NCBI GenBank assembly: GCA_003427395.1 | Contig: BFEA01000167.1 | Coordinates: 1,921,723 to 1,966,037 of the forward strand | DNA: 44,315 bases | Direction of reading: 5' to 3' | DNA from: Chara braunii | Lineage: Eukaryota; Streptophyta; Charophyceae; Charales; Characeae | Shown: positions 9,657-19,245 of the stretch, one piece after another | Layout: each line of letters begins with the position of its first letter | How positions within the stretch are numbered: the stretch's first letter is position 1 | Notes under the pieces: generated by a model | The model's input: only the letters and a program-made list of their open reading frames with translations | Told to the model about the DNA's origin: nothing | Database searches by the model: none | Position numbers and translations under genes: made by a program

Positions 9657-10841
9657 CCCAAGACAATAACTCGGATCTTTTCTAGGACTTGCTAGTTACT
9701 ATAGGAAGTTCATAAGAAACTTTTCTTTAACAACTGCTCCTATGAAAAACCTTGGTTATGGGACAAAGATTGTGAATCTTCGTTCAAAAAGTTGAAACAC
9801 GTACTAACTCACTACCCTGTATTTAAGATTGTTGATCCTTCTCTCTCTTTCATTGTCACCACTAATGCAAGTCAGTATAGAATTGGGGTTGTGCTACAGC
9901 AGGATGACGGTAAGGGATATAGACCCATTGAGTTTATGTCCACGAGACTTTCGTCTGAGAAATTGGCCAACTCCACTTACGAAAGGGCATTTTACGCCTT
10001 GGTTATTGCACTGGACATATGGAAGCACTACTTGCTAGGGAGACACTTCTCTGTCTATTCAGACCACTCTACCCTGAAGTGGATCAAAACCCAACCTCGA
10101 CCCTCCTACAAGTTAGTTAGATGGTCTGCTTTCATTGACACATATGACTTTGAACTAAGGACCATTAAAGGAAAGTCTAATGTGATTGTGGATGCTTTGT
10201 CCAGGCGTGCTGATTTCTTTGGAACAATTGTCTCCTATCTCGATATTGGGAACGACCTGAAAGAGCAAATCCGTAAGGGTTATGCGGATGATCCGATATG
10301 GAGTCCTATCATTGGGACCCTACAGAGAAATTTTGAACTCTTTCTCGAATATCGAATGACTGATGGCTTACTCTTCTTTGATAAGACCGAAGAAAGATTA
10401 TGCATTCCCCATAAAAAATCAATCAAGAGTATGATTATTGGAGAATGCCATGACACTAAACGACACTTCGGTTTCAAGAAGACGTATGCAAATGTTAGAG
10501 AACACTTCACTAAACGATACTTCGGTTTCAAGAAGACGTATGCCAATGTTAGAGAACACTTTGTATGGAAAAGAATGAATGAGGATGTGCTAACCTATGT
10601 GCGAACTTCTCTTGTTTGCCAAAGGAACAAGCCCTCACATGAGAATCCATTGGGACTACTGAGACCACTACCTATTCCAAGTGAGCCAAGTGAGTCTATC
10701 TCGATGGACTTCATGAGCCTCACTAAGAGTCGCAATGGCAACAGTCAGGTAATGGTCATTGTTGATCGATTATTAAAATATGCTATGTTCATTCCCTTGC
10801 TTGCCGAAGCAAAGACGAAACTTGTCATCCAAAAGTTTTAG
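9657..10841 (+). pseudogene. pol: Element B RNase H and integrase N-terminus and core
   Basis: The first 135 bases hold decayed RT-RNase H linker. From 9792 one frame encodes RNase H. The usual TDAS catalytic Asp is Asn (TTNASQYRIGVVLQQ), while YER, YSDHSTLKW and VDALSRR are kept. The integrase zinc-binding region follows (CHDTKRHFGFKKTYANV), then TSLVCQRNK, where the first Cys of the CxxC pair is Ser. The core starts with SMDFMSLTKSRNGNSQVMVIVDR, carrying the first catalytic Asp. The frame stops at 10839. An 18-residue stretch of the zinc-binding region is duplicated. It was recognised from the ordered domains. Confidence 0.9.
10455..10562 (+). repeat. 54-bp in-frame tandem duplication in integrase of B
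   Basis: The stretch from 10455 is repeated from 10509 with a few substitutions, duplicating the residues TKRHFGFKKTYANVREHF. It keeps the reading frame but doubles part of the HHCC zinc-binding domain, which would disturb its fold. Confidence 0.93.
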
Positions 10842-11326
10842 ATGTGATGGGTTTCAGAACATGGATTTCCAAAAGTCATCGTCTCTGATAGGGATGTATT
10901 GTTCCCCGGTCTACAATGGCAAAAGTTGATGGGAGCCTACGGCACTAGGTTGACCACGTCGTCAGGTAGACACCCTAAAACGAATGGTCAAATTGAACAG
11001 ATGAATTGTCTGTGCCAGCAACGTTTGCGCATGAATGTACGACCCGATCAGATAAATTGCGATGAGAAGTTACCTAAGATTGCAATTGCATATAATAATA
11101 GTATACAACACTGTCACAGGGGGAACACCGAATGCACTGCATAAAGGTTGGAAGCCACGACGTCCCATTGATGCTCTAACTCGGGACCAAATTCGAAGGC
11201 TGCAGTTCTATATGAAGAAGGTATAAAGAAAGTCAAGGAAAATATACAGAAAGCCCAGGTGCAAAAATTGAACATGCCAACAAGCATCGTCGACCATCTC
11301 AATTCCAAGAAGGTGATCTTGTATGG
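10842..11326 (+). pseudogene. pol: Element B integrase core, C-terminal half
   Basis: After the stop at 10839 the same frame continues with FPKVIVSDRDVLF, carrying the second catalytic Asp. The segment 10899-11144 includes TSSGRHPKTNGQIEQMN, where the catalytic Glu of the DDE triad (in GQIEQ) is kept. A frameshift near 11125 moves the coding into another frame (NALHKGWKPRRPIDAL), and further stops follow to 11326. Confidence 0.85.
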
Positions 11327-11755
11327 GTGAAGTCTAAAGAATTTTCCTTGGAAGAGAATGTGTCTCAAAATTTGTTGCTTGTCTACTACGGACCTTGGGA
11401 AGTTCTCAAGGTGATTAGGGATGCAGATGGACCTTCATATAGAATTGATGTACCCACACACCTCAAGACCTATTCTGTATTTCACGGGTCTAAACTCCTG
11501 CCATATGTAGAGGGACATGAATTTCCCAACAGACCATCTATGTTCCCTCCTTCGGCGAATGGAGGTTATGAAGTTGAGAAGATGTTGGAACATGGGTACT
11601 TCTCTAGAGGTGGCAGAGGAAGATCACATAACCAGTTCAAGGTAAAGTTTAAGTCTCAACCTCCGTCTGAAGCTAGATGGTTTAGTAAGAAAGAACTATT
11701 ACCTACTGCCCCTGATGTTATTGTTGCATTTGAGCACGGGCTAAAAGGAAGTTAA
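11327..11755 (+). pseudogene. Element B integrase tail: GPY/F module and chromodomain-like domain
   Basis: An uninterrupted frame encodes a GPY/F-like module (LLVYYGPWEVLKVIRDADG, YRIDVPTHLKTYSVFHGSKL). After a Pro-rich linker comes a chromodomain-like segment (GGYEVEKMLEHGYFSRGG, then FKVKFKSQPPSEARWFSKKEL and APDVIVAF). In chromoviruses such a tail is thought to steer integration to marked chromatin. The usual WEP motif is replaced by ARWF, so it is a divergent type, shared by all four elements here. Confidence 0.8.
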
Positions 11756-11783
11756 TGTATTTTTGCGATGGCACTCGAAAATT

Positions 11784-11796
11784 GGGCCGATAGGAA
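11784..11796 (+). other. Element B polypurine tract
   Basis: GGGCCGATAGGAA ends directly at the TG of the 3' LTR. It is only moderately purine-rich, but it occupies the position where plus-strand DNA synthesis is primed, and the final GGAA matches the tract of D. Confidence 0.55.
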
Positions 11797-12888
11797 TGCA
11801 ATACCCCGCTGCAATATGCCTCGTTGACTGTCTAGGGGCCACCCGTAGGCCCGATGACGGGTCTAGGCCGCATGGCCAAGAGGCAGGACCCCAATTGTTG
11901 AATGCAGGGGCCCTGCTCCCGACAATTGACTTTCGGTTAACTGTACGAGGCCCTCCAGTCAAAGTCTGCATGGACCCAGCCCAGACCGCCAGTTATACAA
12001 CATTCGAACCAAGTGGAAGTTTGCAACTGTACGAGATCCAAGCCGTCGGCTGTGAGTCAATCTGAGCCACCGTGGGTGGGAGACCAGAGGCAGGTCGACC
12101 TCGTCAACGCTACTTAAGGCCCCTGCCTCCGAGAGTCAACATGCAGTCTTCCCGTGCTGACTTGACTCTGGCTTGACGCTGGCTTGATGCTGGCTGTACG
12201 CTGGCTGGACGCTGGCACTGTGCAATGAAGACGTGAGATTGCTGCACGCGTGCTGGTGCCTTTCAACTTTGGCGCCAATTGTCTTCTGGCTTGCTAACGT
12301 GGCGCATGCCACGCTGTCTACATTACTGACGTGGCGCATGCCACGCTGTCTACACTGCTGACGTGGCGCATGCCACGCTGTCTACATTGCTAACATGGTG
12401 CATGTCACGCTGTCTACCATTGCTGATGTGGCATTTGCCACACTGTCTTCATTGCTGAGTTGGACGCGACAAGGAGGGAGATCGAGATCTGTGGATTGAT
12501 TGAGAGAGAGAGAGGGGATACTTACCTGTTGCTGATGGCGATACTGTGCGCTGCTGTAACGTCTTTATGGGAGAACTGTGCCACGTGGCACTCTGATGTG
12601 ATCAGGCCCTGTCAGCCTCGTTTCTTGGACACTATTTGCTGACGTGGAGTCGAGGGGAGGCCCGAAGAAGGACAGGGAGTCGAGGGGCTACTATCTATGT
12701 GGCCATTGATTAATACTTAACTCTTCCACCCTGTAGGTCTCTTCTTCTCCCCCTCCTCTCCTTCCATCTATTGGTTACGAGACATTGTATCATGAGTCAC
12801 ATTTCATGATTATTGGAGACATTATTCAGCATAGGGTTATCCTGTACTTCGACACTTAACGAGTATCCTCCAGACTAAGTTCATTACA
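11797..12888 (+). repeat. Element B 3' LTR
   Basis: It runs from TGCAATA to TTCATTACA and aligns with 3043-4073 throughout. It carries five copies of the 32-bp minisatellite where the 5' LTR has three, and an exact palindromic G-box (GCCACGTGGC) near 12570 where the 5' LTR has CCACGTGC. It is followed by the target duplication and the rest of the A 5' LTR. Confidence 0.92.
12293..12453 (+). repeat. 32-bp minisatellite in the B 3' LTR (5 units)
   Basis: Units start near 12293, 12325, 12357, 12389 and 12422, with the form GCTGACGTGGCGCATGCC plus tail. Exact TGACGTGG occurs in the second and third units; the others have TAACGTGG, TAACATGG or TGATGTGG. The difference from three units in the 5' LTR shows unit gain or loss after insertion. 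Confidence 0.85.
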
Positions 12889-12892
12889 AATA
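12888..12892. other. Target-site duplication, right side of element B
   Basis: AAATA matches 3038-3042 on the other side of B. After it the LTR of A resumes with CTCCTTGTATATTGATAAT. Confidence 0.8.
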
Positions 12893-13035
12893 CTCCTTGT
12901 ATATTGATAATAATTTTGGAGACGACATCTTCATGTGTTGATTGTATCTCGGTTTGGCTTCTCACGCGTGAACTTTCACGTGAATGTTCATTGATGTATG
13001 CAAGGTGGAACTTGACGAGTACTCGTTTCATTTCA
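12889..13035 (+). repeat. Element A 5' LTR, right part
   Basis: This resumes the A LTR after B and matches 42930-43076, including TTGGAGACGACATCTTCATG and GTGGAACTTGACGAGTAC. It ends GTTTCATTTCA, one base before the primer-binding site. Confidence 0.92.
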
Positions 13036-13036
13036 A

Positions 13037-13054
13037 TGGTATCGGAGCTGGTTC
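13037..13054 (+). other. Element A primer-binding site
   Basis: TGGTATCGGAGCTGGTTC follows the LTR end. It matches the initiator tRNA-Met site (TGGTATCAGAGC) with one A-to-G change, and sets element A on the + strand. Confidence 0.9.
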
Positions 13055-14214
13055 CAAGTGGATGCGATAGAAAAAAAGAAAAAGAGATTAGGGTTTGAAT
13101 GCAAGTTGAGGGCCAAAGTAGAAGGGGCCGAAGTTGAGGAGCGTACCTGCGATTGTGGAGCTTCACCGACGGAGCGTTGAACACCCTGTGAAGTGCTTCT
13201 TGCCTTGGTCCTTGTCATTTTTGCAAATTGTTTGTTGTGCATGGTACCTTCCCCCAAATTTTCCAGGAGACTTTTGCTGCAAGTCGATTTTTGTTGATGT
13301 CATCTCGTCATTTAAGTCGGCAGTCACACTTTGTCATCAAGTTGATCTGCCTATTGATTGGTGAGTCAGAGACCGATCTCTCGGCCCCTCCCCCTTGTGG
13401 GGAAAGTGGTTAGGGTTGCCGGCCTACCTGGGGGCATAGGTACCCAGTGGGACCCTAGTCCCGTGAGAATGAAAGTTTTGTGTGTGCTGTAGGTCGGTCT
13501 AGGGTAGGAACTCGCCGACTGGATGTATCTTTCGGCAAAGTAAGAAGCACAGGCAAGAGCGGCAGGCGCTCGTAAAACAACCTATCTAGCCCTAAGCCCG
13601 GTACTGACCGACGTGCGACTGAAAGCTAACAAGACGCAGTGAGGAGTTCTAGAGGTCAGTAAAAATTTGATAGTTGGCTAGCGAGCAGGCGAAGTAGGGG
13701 TGAGATGTAGGGTCCACCAGGGAAGGAAGCCAGGGAGATCCCCCAAGGACCGGTACTGACCGGCCGACAGCCCATCTGGTGGTAGTTCTACTCGAACCCT
13801 GTGGCCCACAGCGAGGAATCTGTCTATAAGTGTTTTGAGCAATCCTTCAAAATGGTGGGCACGGCGTCCTGTTTGTGTCGTTAATGAATTCCTGAGGTCT
13901 GTGTTGGCTGACCTTAAACTGCTGGTTGCCCACCAGCTGTTAGGGGAGATTTATAGTGACAGAAGTGGGGAGGGAAGTAGAGTCAGACCATGATTTAGGT
14001 CAGCATTAATATCAGTGTTGAGGACTGTTAAGTTTTGAGGAGTAGGTCTACGTGGTAAGGAGGCGGAGCCAAATTATCTATGCTGACCCTCGCTATGGAG
14101 GACTACCCGATGTTCGGCTTCTTGGCCCTGTCCGTGATATAGGGGCCCATAGTCCGTTTTCTCTTTCCACTGGGGTTCGCCCGGACCTTTGGCATCCATG
14201 TCGTGAGTCGATCC
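13055..14214 (+). other. Element A 5' leader
   Basis: No convincing gene is present before the gag-like coding. The region is GC-rich in its middle. Its only recognised feature is a structured block at 13822-13937 that is shared with the leader of element D. The leader would carry packaging and dimerisation signals. Confidence 0.6.
13822..13937 (+). other. Conserved leader RNA block with hairpin, element A
   Basis: This block opens with GTCTATAA and ends with CCTTAAACTGC, 90 bases apart; the leader of D has the same two anchors 84 bases apart. The hairpin is TGAGGTC (13893-13899), a 10-base loop and GACCTTA (13910-13916). In D the stem is TAAGGAC/GTCCTTA, so one pair has switched from A-T to T-A. 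A second small hairpin (GCTGG/CCAGC, 13921-13937) follows, as one does in D. A packaging or dimerisation signal is an inference. Confidence 0.65.
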
Positions 14215-16150
14215 GGGGCGTCCACCCAGCCGTATACCGCTGAACAACAGGCCGAAATTGATAGGAGGCTGGCAGAGAAGAAGAAGGAAAAGGAGGAGAA
14301 GGAGGAGGTGCAAAGGAAGAAGAAAGAAGAGAAAGAAAGACTGTAGAAAGAGAAGGGAATTGGAGGAGAAGCTGAAAATGTTGGAGAAACAGAAACAGCA
14401 GGTCGAAGTTGTAAAAGAAGAAGAAGAAGAAGAAGGGGAACAAGAGGAGCGGTTGGACGACCCTAGGAACAGGGCTAGAGAAGGAGGGCCTGACAAAAGG
14501 GGAGAATCCAGCCAACTGCACCTCTACCCGGTTAACACCTAGACATGGATGGAGAAGTTTGAAAGGATGAATGGGCGGAGGAGTGGGAGGCGAAAAGGAC
14601 AGAGTTCATAGCAAAGTTGGAGGCTGCGTAGATGAAGCTGAGAAGGAATTTGTGATACAAGAGAGAAGACACGAAATGCCCCAGCGGATTCTAAGGCTGA
14701 AGGGGAAGAGATTCAGCGGAGGCTCCGGGCACAAAAAGACCAAGTAGGTGTGTGGAAGGACAATCGTTCTCTTGTGACTGACACATTACTCCACACGACC
14801 CAGGAACTCGTTGCTATGAACAAGACCATTACCCAGCTCGACCACCACCAAACCGAATTTCCTTTGTGCCTCTGCTCATTGGATAGATGAGGGAACCAGG
14901 GTCTATGCACGACAGTTAGAGGATATCTTCACCAAGAAGTTAGTGGAGGCCGTCACTGCGGTAAGAGTAGGTGGCCGTAGTGGAGGTGGAGATGGTGGAG
15001 ATGATGCTGGCGATGATGGGAAGGGAGGCAAAAGCTCGAGGAAGGAAGGAGATTGAAAGGCGGAAGAGAGACAGTCTGAATGGGAAGGAAGGATAGAAAA
15101 GATGAAGGTGAAGATCCCCTGGACTTACGATAGGAAGGAGGAGGAAAACTTCTACCAGTGGGAAGCGCACATGTGCACGTACCTTAAGCACAATTGGTTC
15201 CATACTGGGACCAGTTCATGCGTTGGTGGGGATGCTGCAAATTTCGCAATCTCCTTAGGAAAGGAGGCAGGCTGCTCAACGATGGTAGACTGTTCCCAGC
15301 AGACCCGCATTGAGGATTTCTTCAAGGCCCTAAAGAACCGATTCAGAGACAAAAACCTGGCCTCGACGTACACAACATTTAATCCTCAATATAGCTGATC
15401 GAAAATGGAAGAGTGTATCGGCACTCAAGACCACTATGGACGACCTCCTATAGTGTCCCGATCATGGTCTCACTCCCACACAGATCCCGAACAACTTCGC
15501 ACGAGCACTTCCCGATCCCCATCGAACCCAACTGTATCCCCAAACCAAGGAAGAGGGCATGGCATACGAGAAGTTTAGTAAGATAGTTGTAGACCAGGCC
15601 AGCTTCCTCCAAGAGGCAAACTATTGCCATTATTGGAAGGACCTGCAAATAGGAGGCCGGTGGAAAAACAAGACCATATCTGGGAGTGTGGAAGGAAAAG
15701 ATAGCCTTCTATTCACATTTTACGAAGGGGGAGTCGAGACACTCTCCTACGAAAATATAGATTATAGACTAGAAGAGCCAAACGTCACCCCAATAGCCCA
15801 AGGAGGGGACTATGCGACCGCTGCAGCCCATGGGGGAGGGCGACAAGGAGGGAGAGGAGGTGGAGGTAGAGGAGGCCTAGGAAGAGGTGGAGGCAGAGGA
15901 CATGGCACCCAGGGGAGTAGTAGCAAAGGTAGCTATTACGTGGGAGGTTGGGGGAGTAGTAGCAAAGGTAGCTATTACGTGGGAGGTTGGGGTAATGGTT
16001 CCTCACAAGGTGGACGCGGTTCTCCCTCCATAGGTGAACCTTGGAAGGAAATGGGTATTGAATGCTCAGTGTGGCAACAACGACTTAACGCCAATGTTTA
16101 AAGTGTGGTGATCCCAACCACATTGTCTATTTTTTCCTGACTACCGCTAC
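14215..16150 (+). pseudogene. gag: Element A gag (broken)
   Basis: The N-terminal part is a highly charged coiled-coil-like stretch (YTAEQQAEIDRRLAEKKKEK) that stops near 14343. It continues in another frame as RRELEEKLKMLEKQKQQVEV to about 14542. Weak helical remnants follow. The Gag core starts at 15102 (MKVKIPWTYDRKEEENFYQW) and stops at 15398. After decayed sequence (IPNNFARALPDPHRTQLYP) it resumes at 15559. The C-terminal part is an RGG-box (GGRGGGGRGGLGRGGGRGHG) with a duplicated 13-residue unit. A zinc knuckle in a shifted frame at 16095-16136 reads CLKCGDPNHIVYFF, with the last Cys lost. It would package element RNA if intact. Confidence 0.78.
15912..15989 (+). repeat. 39-bp in-frame tandem duplication in gag of A
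   Basis: Two copies (15912 and 15951) encode GSSSKGSYYVGGW twice, directly after the Arg-Gly-rich segment. The copies are almost identical, so the duplication is recent relative to the other decay. Confidence 0.92.
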
Positions 16151-16260
16151 CCAAAAGGGAACAACCAATAGGAGTCGCAGTTGCTCCTGTTGGGCCTTCA
16201 GACACAGGCAGACAGATCGAAGCGCGCATTGAGCAGACACCCTCCTGTCTGAAGGCCCCC

Positions 16261-17079
16261 ATGGCAGAGACTAATGTAGGCCCCCACCCAGTTAGTTGTC
16301 CAGAGACCGCTTGTGCTAGGGTCTCTCTGGGTGGTTCCCTCGCAGGCATTGGTGATGAGCTGATCACTCGTCGCCAAGTTTGGGCTGAAATGAAGAAGAA
16401 GAGTAAAGGGCAGCTTATTATAGGAGATGTAGAGATTAGTAGAGAGCGAGTAGGGGCGTTAGTCGATTGTGGGTTAGTCGATTGTGGGTTAGTTGATTGT
16501 GGGTCAGCACGTAGCTACATTAGCCGAAGGGGACTGCAGAAGATGCACCTCGGCATGAAGGTTTTGAAATTGGAAGAGTCGGTCATTAACAGGCTGGCAG
16601 ACAACCGCGAAGTGAGATTAGAAGTGTATGTTGAATGGGTAAAGGCATGCTTCCGGTTGGAGGTGGGGAACAAGGTAGAGAAAGTTTTGCATTCCCTGAC
16701 CCTTTTAGTGGAGGATAGCCTTCCCTTTGACTTGATTGTGGGGGCGGATTGGGGAAAGGCCGCGAGCTTTGATGTGAAGATGGACGAGCATGAGTGCTGG
16801 CTGCCCATCCCTGAAGGTGGCAAAAAGAAAATGTGGTTGTTCCTCGAGTTTGGAATAGAGTCCAGTGTGTCCCTTTCTTGTATGAGTGCCCCTGCATTCG
16901 CCAAGCACGTGGTCAAAGTCGATCTGATGGACCAAGTCTTTGTAGCCTATGTTAGGCCGGTCAGTGAGAGCAAAAAAAAGGAGGACAAGAAGACACCACC
17001 CGCAGTCAAGAAGTTGCTGAAAGAGTTCGCTGATGTGGGAGAGACCCTGACAAGAGTAGTGGTGAGAGAGAGCACATGA
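16261..17079 (+). pseudogene. Element A aspartic protease and protease-RT linker
   Basis: An open frame of 272 codons encodes a retropepsin-like domain. The active-site loop is present three times in tandem: ALVDCG, LVDCG and LVDCGSARSYIS at about 16456-16520. Normally there is one, and DCG replaces the common DTG or DSG. The second conserved strand, LPFDLIVGADWGKAASFDV, is at about residues 156-174. The tail (VFVAYVRPVSESKKKEDKKT, AVKKLLKEFADV) leads to RT. The frame is open, but the two inserted 5-residue repeats sit in the catalytic loop and probably inactivate the enzyme. The upstream start at 16261 may not be the real start, since Gag-Pol polyproteins are common. Confidence 0.82.
16462..16506 (+). 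repeat. 15-bp triplication over the protease active site
   Basis: GTCGATTGTGGGTTA occurs at 16462 and 16477 and, with two changes, at 16492. Each copy encodes VDCGL or VDCGS, so the catalytic Asp and its neighbours are present three times in frame. Confidence 0.95.
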
Positions 17080-17580
17080 TAACAATTGAGCCCGACAGCA
17101 AGACTCCCAATGGGCCCATCTATCGAATGTCTCCCAAGGAACTCGATGAGCTGAGTAAGCAGCTTGATGAACTGATAGAAAAGGGTGGATTAGGCCCAAC
17201 TCATCGCCATATGACGCACCAGTGCTATTCGTGCCGAAGAAGGAAGGCGAATTGCACATGTGCATCGACTATATGGGCTTGAACTCGATTACGGTGAAAA
17301 ACGTTGAACCTTTGCCCATGATAGATGATGTGCTGGATAGGGTGCAGGGATGCAAGTACTTTTCGAAGATTAACTTGAAATTGGCGTACCACCAAATAGA
17401 GGTACAGACCGAGGACCAGCATAAGGCGACTTTTAGGACCCGCTACGGCTACTATGAGTTTGTGGTCATGCCGTTTGGTCTGACTAATGCCCCTCCTACC
17501 TTCCAAAGATGCATGAACAATCTCTTTCGTGAATGGTTAGATAAATTCGTAGTCGTCTACACCAGCAGCATCTGCGTTTG
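17076..17580 (+). pseudogene. pol: Element A reverse transcriptase, N-terminal part (YLDD box deleted)
   Basis: Coding begins ITIEPDSKTPNGPIYRMSPK and shifts frame near 17200. It continues as [49 protein letters not shown], and FVVMPFGLTNAPPTFQRCMN to FREWLDKFVVVY. There the expected LDDILVYSK is absent: VVVY is followed directly by sequence that belongs about 15 residues later in the family (AGCAGCATCTGCGTTTGAT, normally QQHLRLI). The catalytic Asp pair is therefore deleted, and the enzyme cannot polymerise. Confidence 0.9.
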
Positions 17581-18700
17581 ATCTTAAAACAAGCTGCGGA
17601 CTGCGAAATTCAAGTTGAACCCGGACAAATGTGAATGAGCGAAGCGTCAAGTGCTATACTTAGGCCATGTGTTAGACGGAGATGTGTCCGACCGGAAGAT
17701 GCGAAGATAGAAGCAATTAGGGATTGGCCAACACATCACACGTTGACCGAACTGCGGTCGTTCCAGTAAGACCTTAAGAGGAGCACCAGCAGCATCTGCA
17801 TTTGATCTTAGACAAGCTGCGCACTGCGAAATTTATGTTGAACCTGAAGAAATGTGAATGGGCAAAGCGTCAAGTGCTATACTTGGGCCGCGGGTTATGT
17901 GTGCGGTGTTCGCCAATCCCTGATTGCTTCTATCTTCGCATCTTGCGGTCGGACACCATCTCCGTCTAACACATGGCATAAGTATAACACTTGACGCTTT
18001 GCCCATTCACATTTCTTCGGATTCAGCTTGAATTTCGCAGTGCGTAACTTGTCTAAGATCAAACGCAGATGTTGCTGGTGCTCCTCTTAAAGTCTTACTA
18101 GGAACGACCGCAGTTCGGTCAATGTGTGCGGTGTTGGTCAATCACTGATTGCTTTTATCTTTGCATCTTCCGGTCGGACAACATCCAACACCGCACACCT
18201 TGACCGAACTGCGGGCAGTCCTAGTAAGACTTTTAAGAGGAGCACCAACAACATATGCGTTTGATCTAAGACAAGCTGCGCACTGCGAAATTCAAGTTGA
18301 ACCCAAGGAAATATGAATGGGCGAAGCATCAAGTGCTATACTTAGGTCATGTGTTAGACGGAGATGACGTCCGACCGAAAGGTGCAAAGATAGAAGCAAT
18401 CAGGGATTGGCCAACACCGCACATGTTGACCGAATTGCGGTCGTTCTTAGTAAGACTTCAAGAGGAGCACCAGCAACATTTGTGTTTGATCTTAGACAAG
18501 TTGCACAAATTCAAGCTGAACCCGAAGAAATGTGAATGGGTGAAGCATCAAGTGCTATACTTAGGCCATGTGTTAGACGGAAATGGTGTCCGACGGGAAG
18601 ATGCGAAGATAAAAGCAATCAGGGATTGGCCAACACCGCACACATTGACCAAATTGTGGTTGTTCCTAGGCTTCGCCAATTACTACCGGAAGTTTGTACG
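17561..18700. repeat. Scrambled array of RT thumb segments, direct and inverted
   Basis: A roughly 224-bp unit from ACCAGCAGCATCTGC to AAGAGGAGC (encoding RT thumb blocks LNPKKCEW, VLYLGHVLDG and IRDWPTPHTL) occurs as direct copies starting at 17561, 17785 (partial), 18244 and 18469. Between about 17900 and 18187 there is an inverted copy of one unit plus part of another. The two complete direct units are 224 and 225 bp. A transcript could fold into a long hairpin between the partial direct copy and the inverted copy. The array could come from template switching or repair, or from misassembly. Confidence 0.9.
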
Positions 18701-18816
18701 AAACTTCACCATGATAGCTGCACCATTGCGCAAACTGCTGAGGAAAGAAACAATATGGAATTGGGACAAAGAATGTACCTCGGCCTTCAAGAAATTGAAG
18801 AAGTCATTGATTGAGT
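18297..18816 (+). pseudogene. pol: Element A RT thumb and connection segment
   Basis: An open frame carries two thumb units from the array (VLYLGHVLDG twice, DWPTPHMLTEL and DWPTPHTLTKL). It continues normally into FLGFANYYRKFVRNFTMIAA, PLRKLLRKETIWNWDKEC and AFKKLKKSLIEY, the RT-RNase H connection. The frame then runs into unrelated sequence. Confidence 0.85.
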
Positions 18817-19245
18817 ATTCGGTGGGCCAAGAGGTTCCGTTACAGCCACCATCGGATTTTCCCGATCCCTTTCCACCCCATCAGCTGGCGGTGGTGGACA
18901 TGCAGTGGTATGGAGCGGAGTGAGCAGGACTGCAACAGGATATATGTAGGGGCGCCAGCATCAGATCCTCATTCGGAGAAAGGAACAAGTTGGTAGCAGC
19001 AGATATCTGGCGCCTGGCATGGGGCGAAGAGGTTCCTGTCCCGATACAACCTGCTCAGTTAATCCTCTGGACCCCAGAGCAATCAATGCTGGCAGGTTTT
19101 TCTCTACTTCAGTCTGTATTTTCACTATGTATATGGGACGCTGGACCCGCTTTCCAGCAGGTGACGCTCCCCACCAATAGATGGAGCCTCTCCCCCGGTG
19201 CTAGCGATGTTTGCTCTTACCAGCACCTCTAGCACTGGAGAGGGT
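18817..19245 (+). other. Unidentified 0.43-kb insert in the RNase H region of A
   Basis: In other Ty3/gypsy elements KKSLIEY is followed at once by PVLKVADPSLPF, which here appears only near 19246. The intervening sequence encodes Pro-rich fragments not typical of retroelements (VPLQPPSDFPDPFPPHQLAV; later, in another frame, EEVPVPIQPAQLILWTPEQS). It could be a captured host fragment or a piece of another repeat. I do not recognise it, and I see no target duplication. Confidence 0.5.

Larger units (their letters stand above)
3043..12888 (+). mobile_element. Element B: Ty3/gypsy retrotransposon nested in the 5' LTR of A
   Basis: Two LTRs of about 1.03 and 1.09 kb bound a body with primer-binding site, gag, protease, RT, RNase H, integrase and chromodomain-like tail in + orientation. 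The ends are TGCAATA and TTCATTACA. Stops and frameshifts in gag, protease and pol, a missing stretch in RT and an RNase H Asp changed to Asn make it inactive. Because B interrupts the LTR of A and the empty site remains in the other A LTR, B inserted after A. Confidence 0.92.

Noticed and set aside
13822-13937. Possible small-subunit rRNA fragment in the leader of A
   Set aside because: Short stretches (GTTAAT, GACCTTAAxCTGCT) recall the 3' domain of SSU rRNA, but the spacing and intervening sequence do not fit. I keep the block only as a conserved leader structure.
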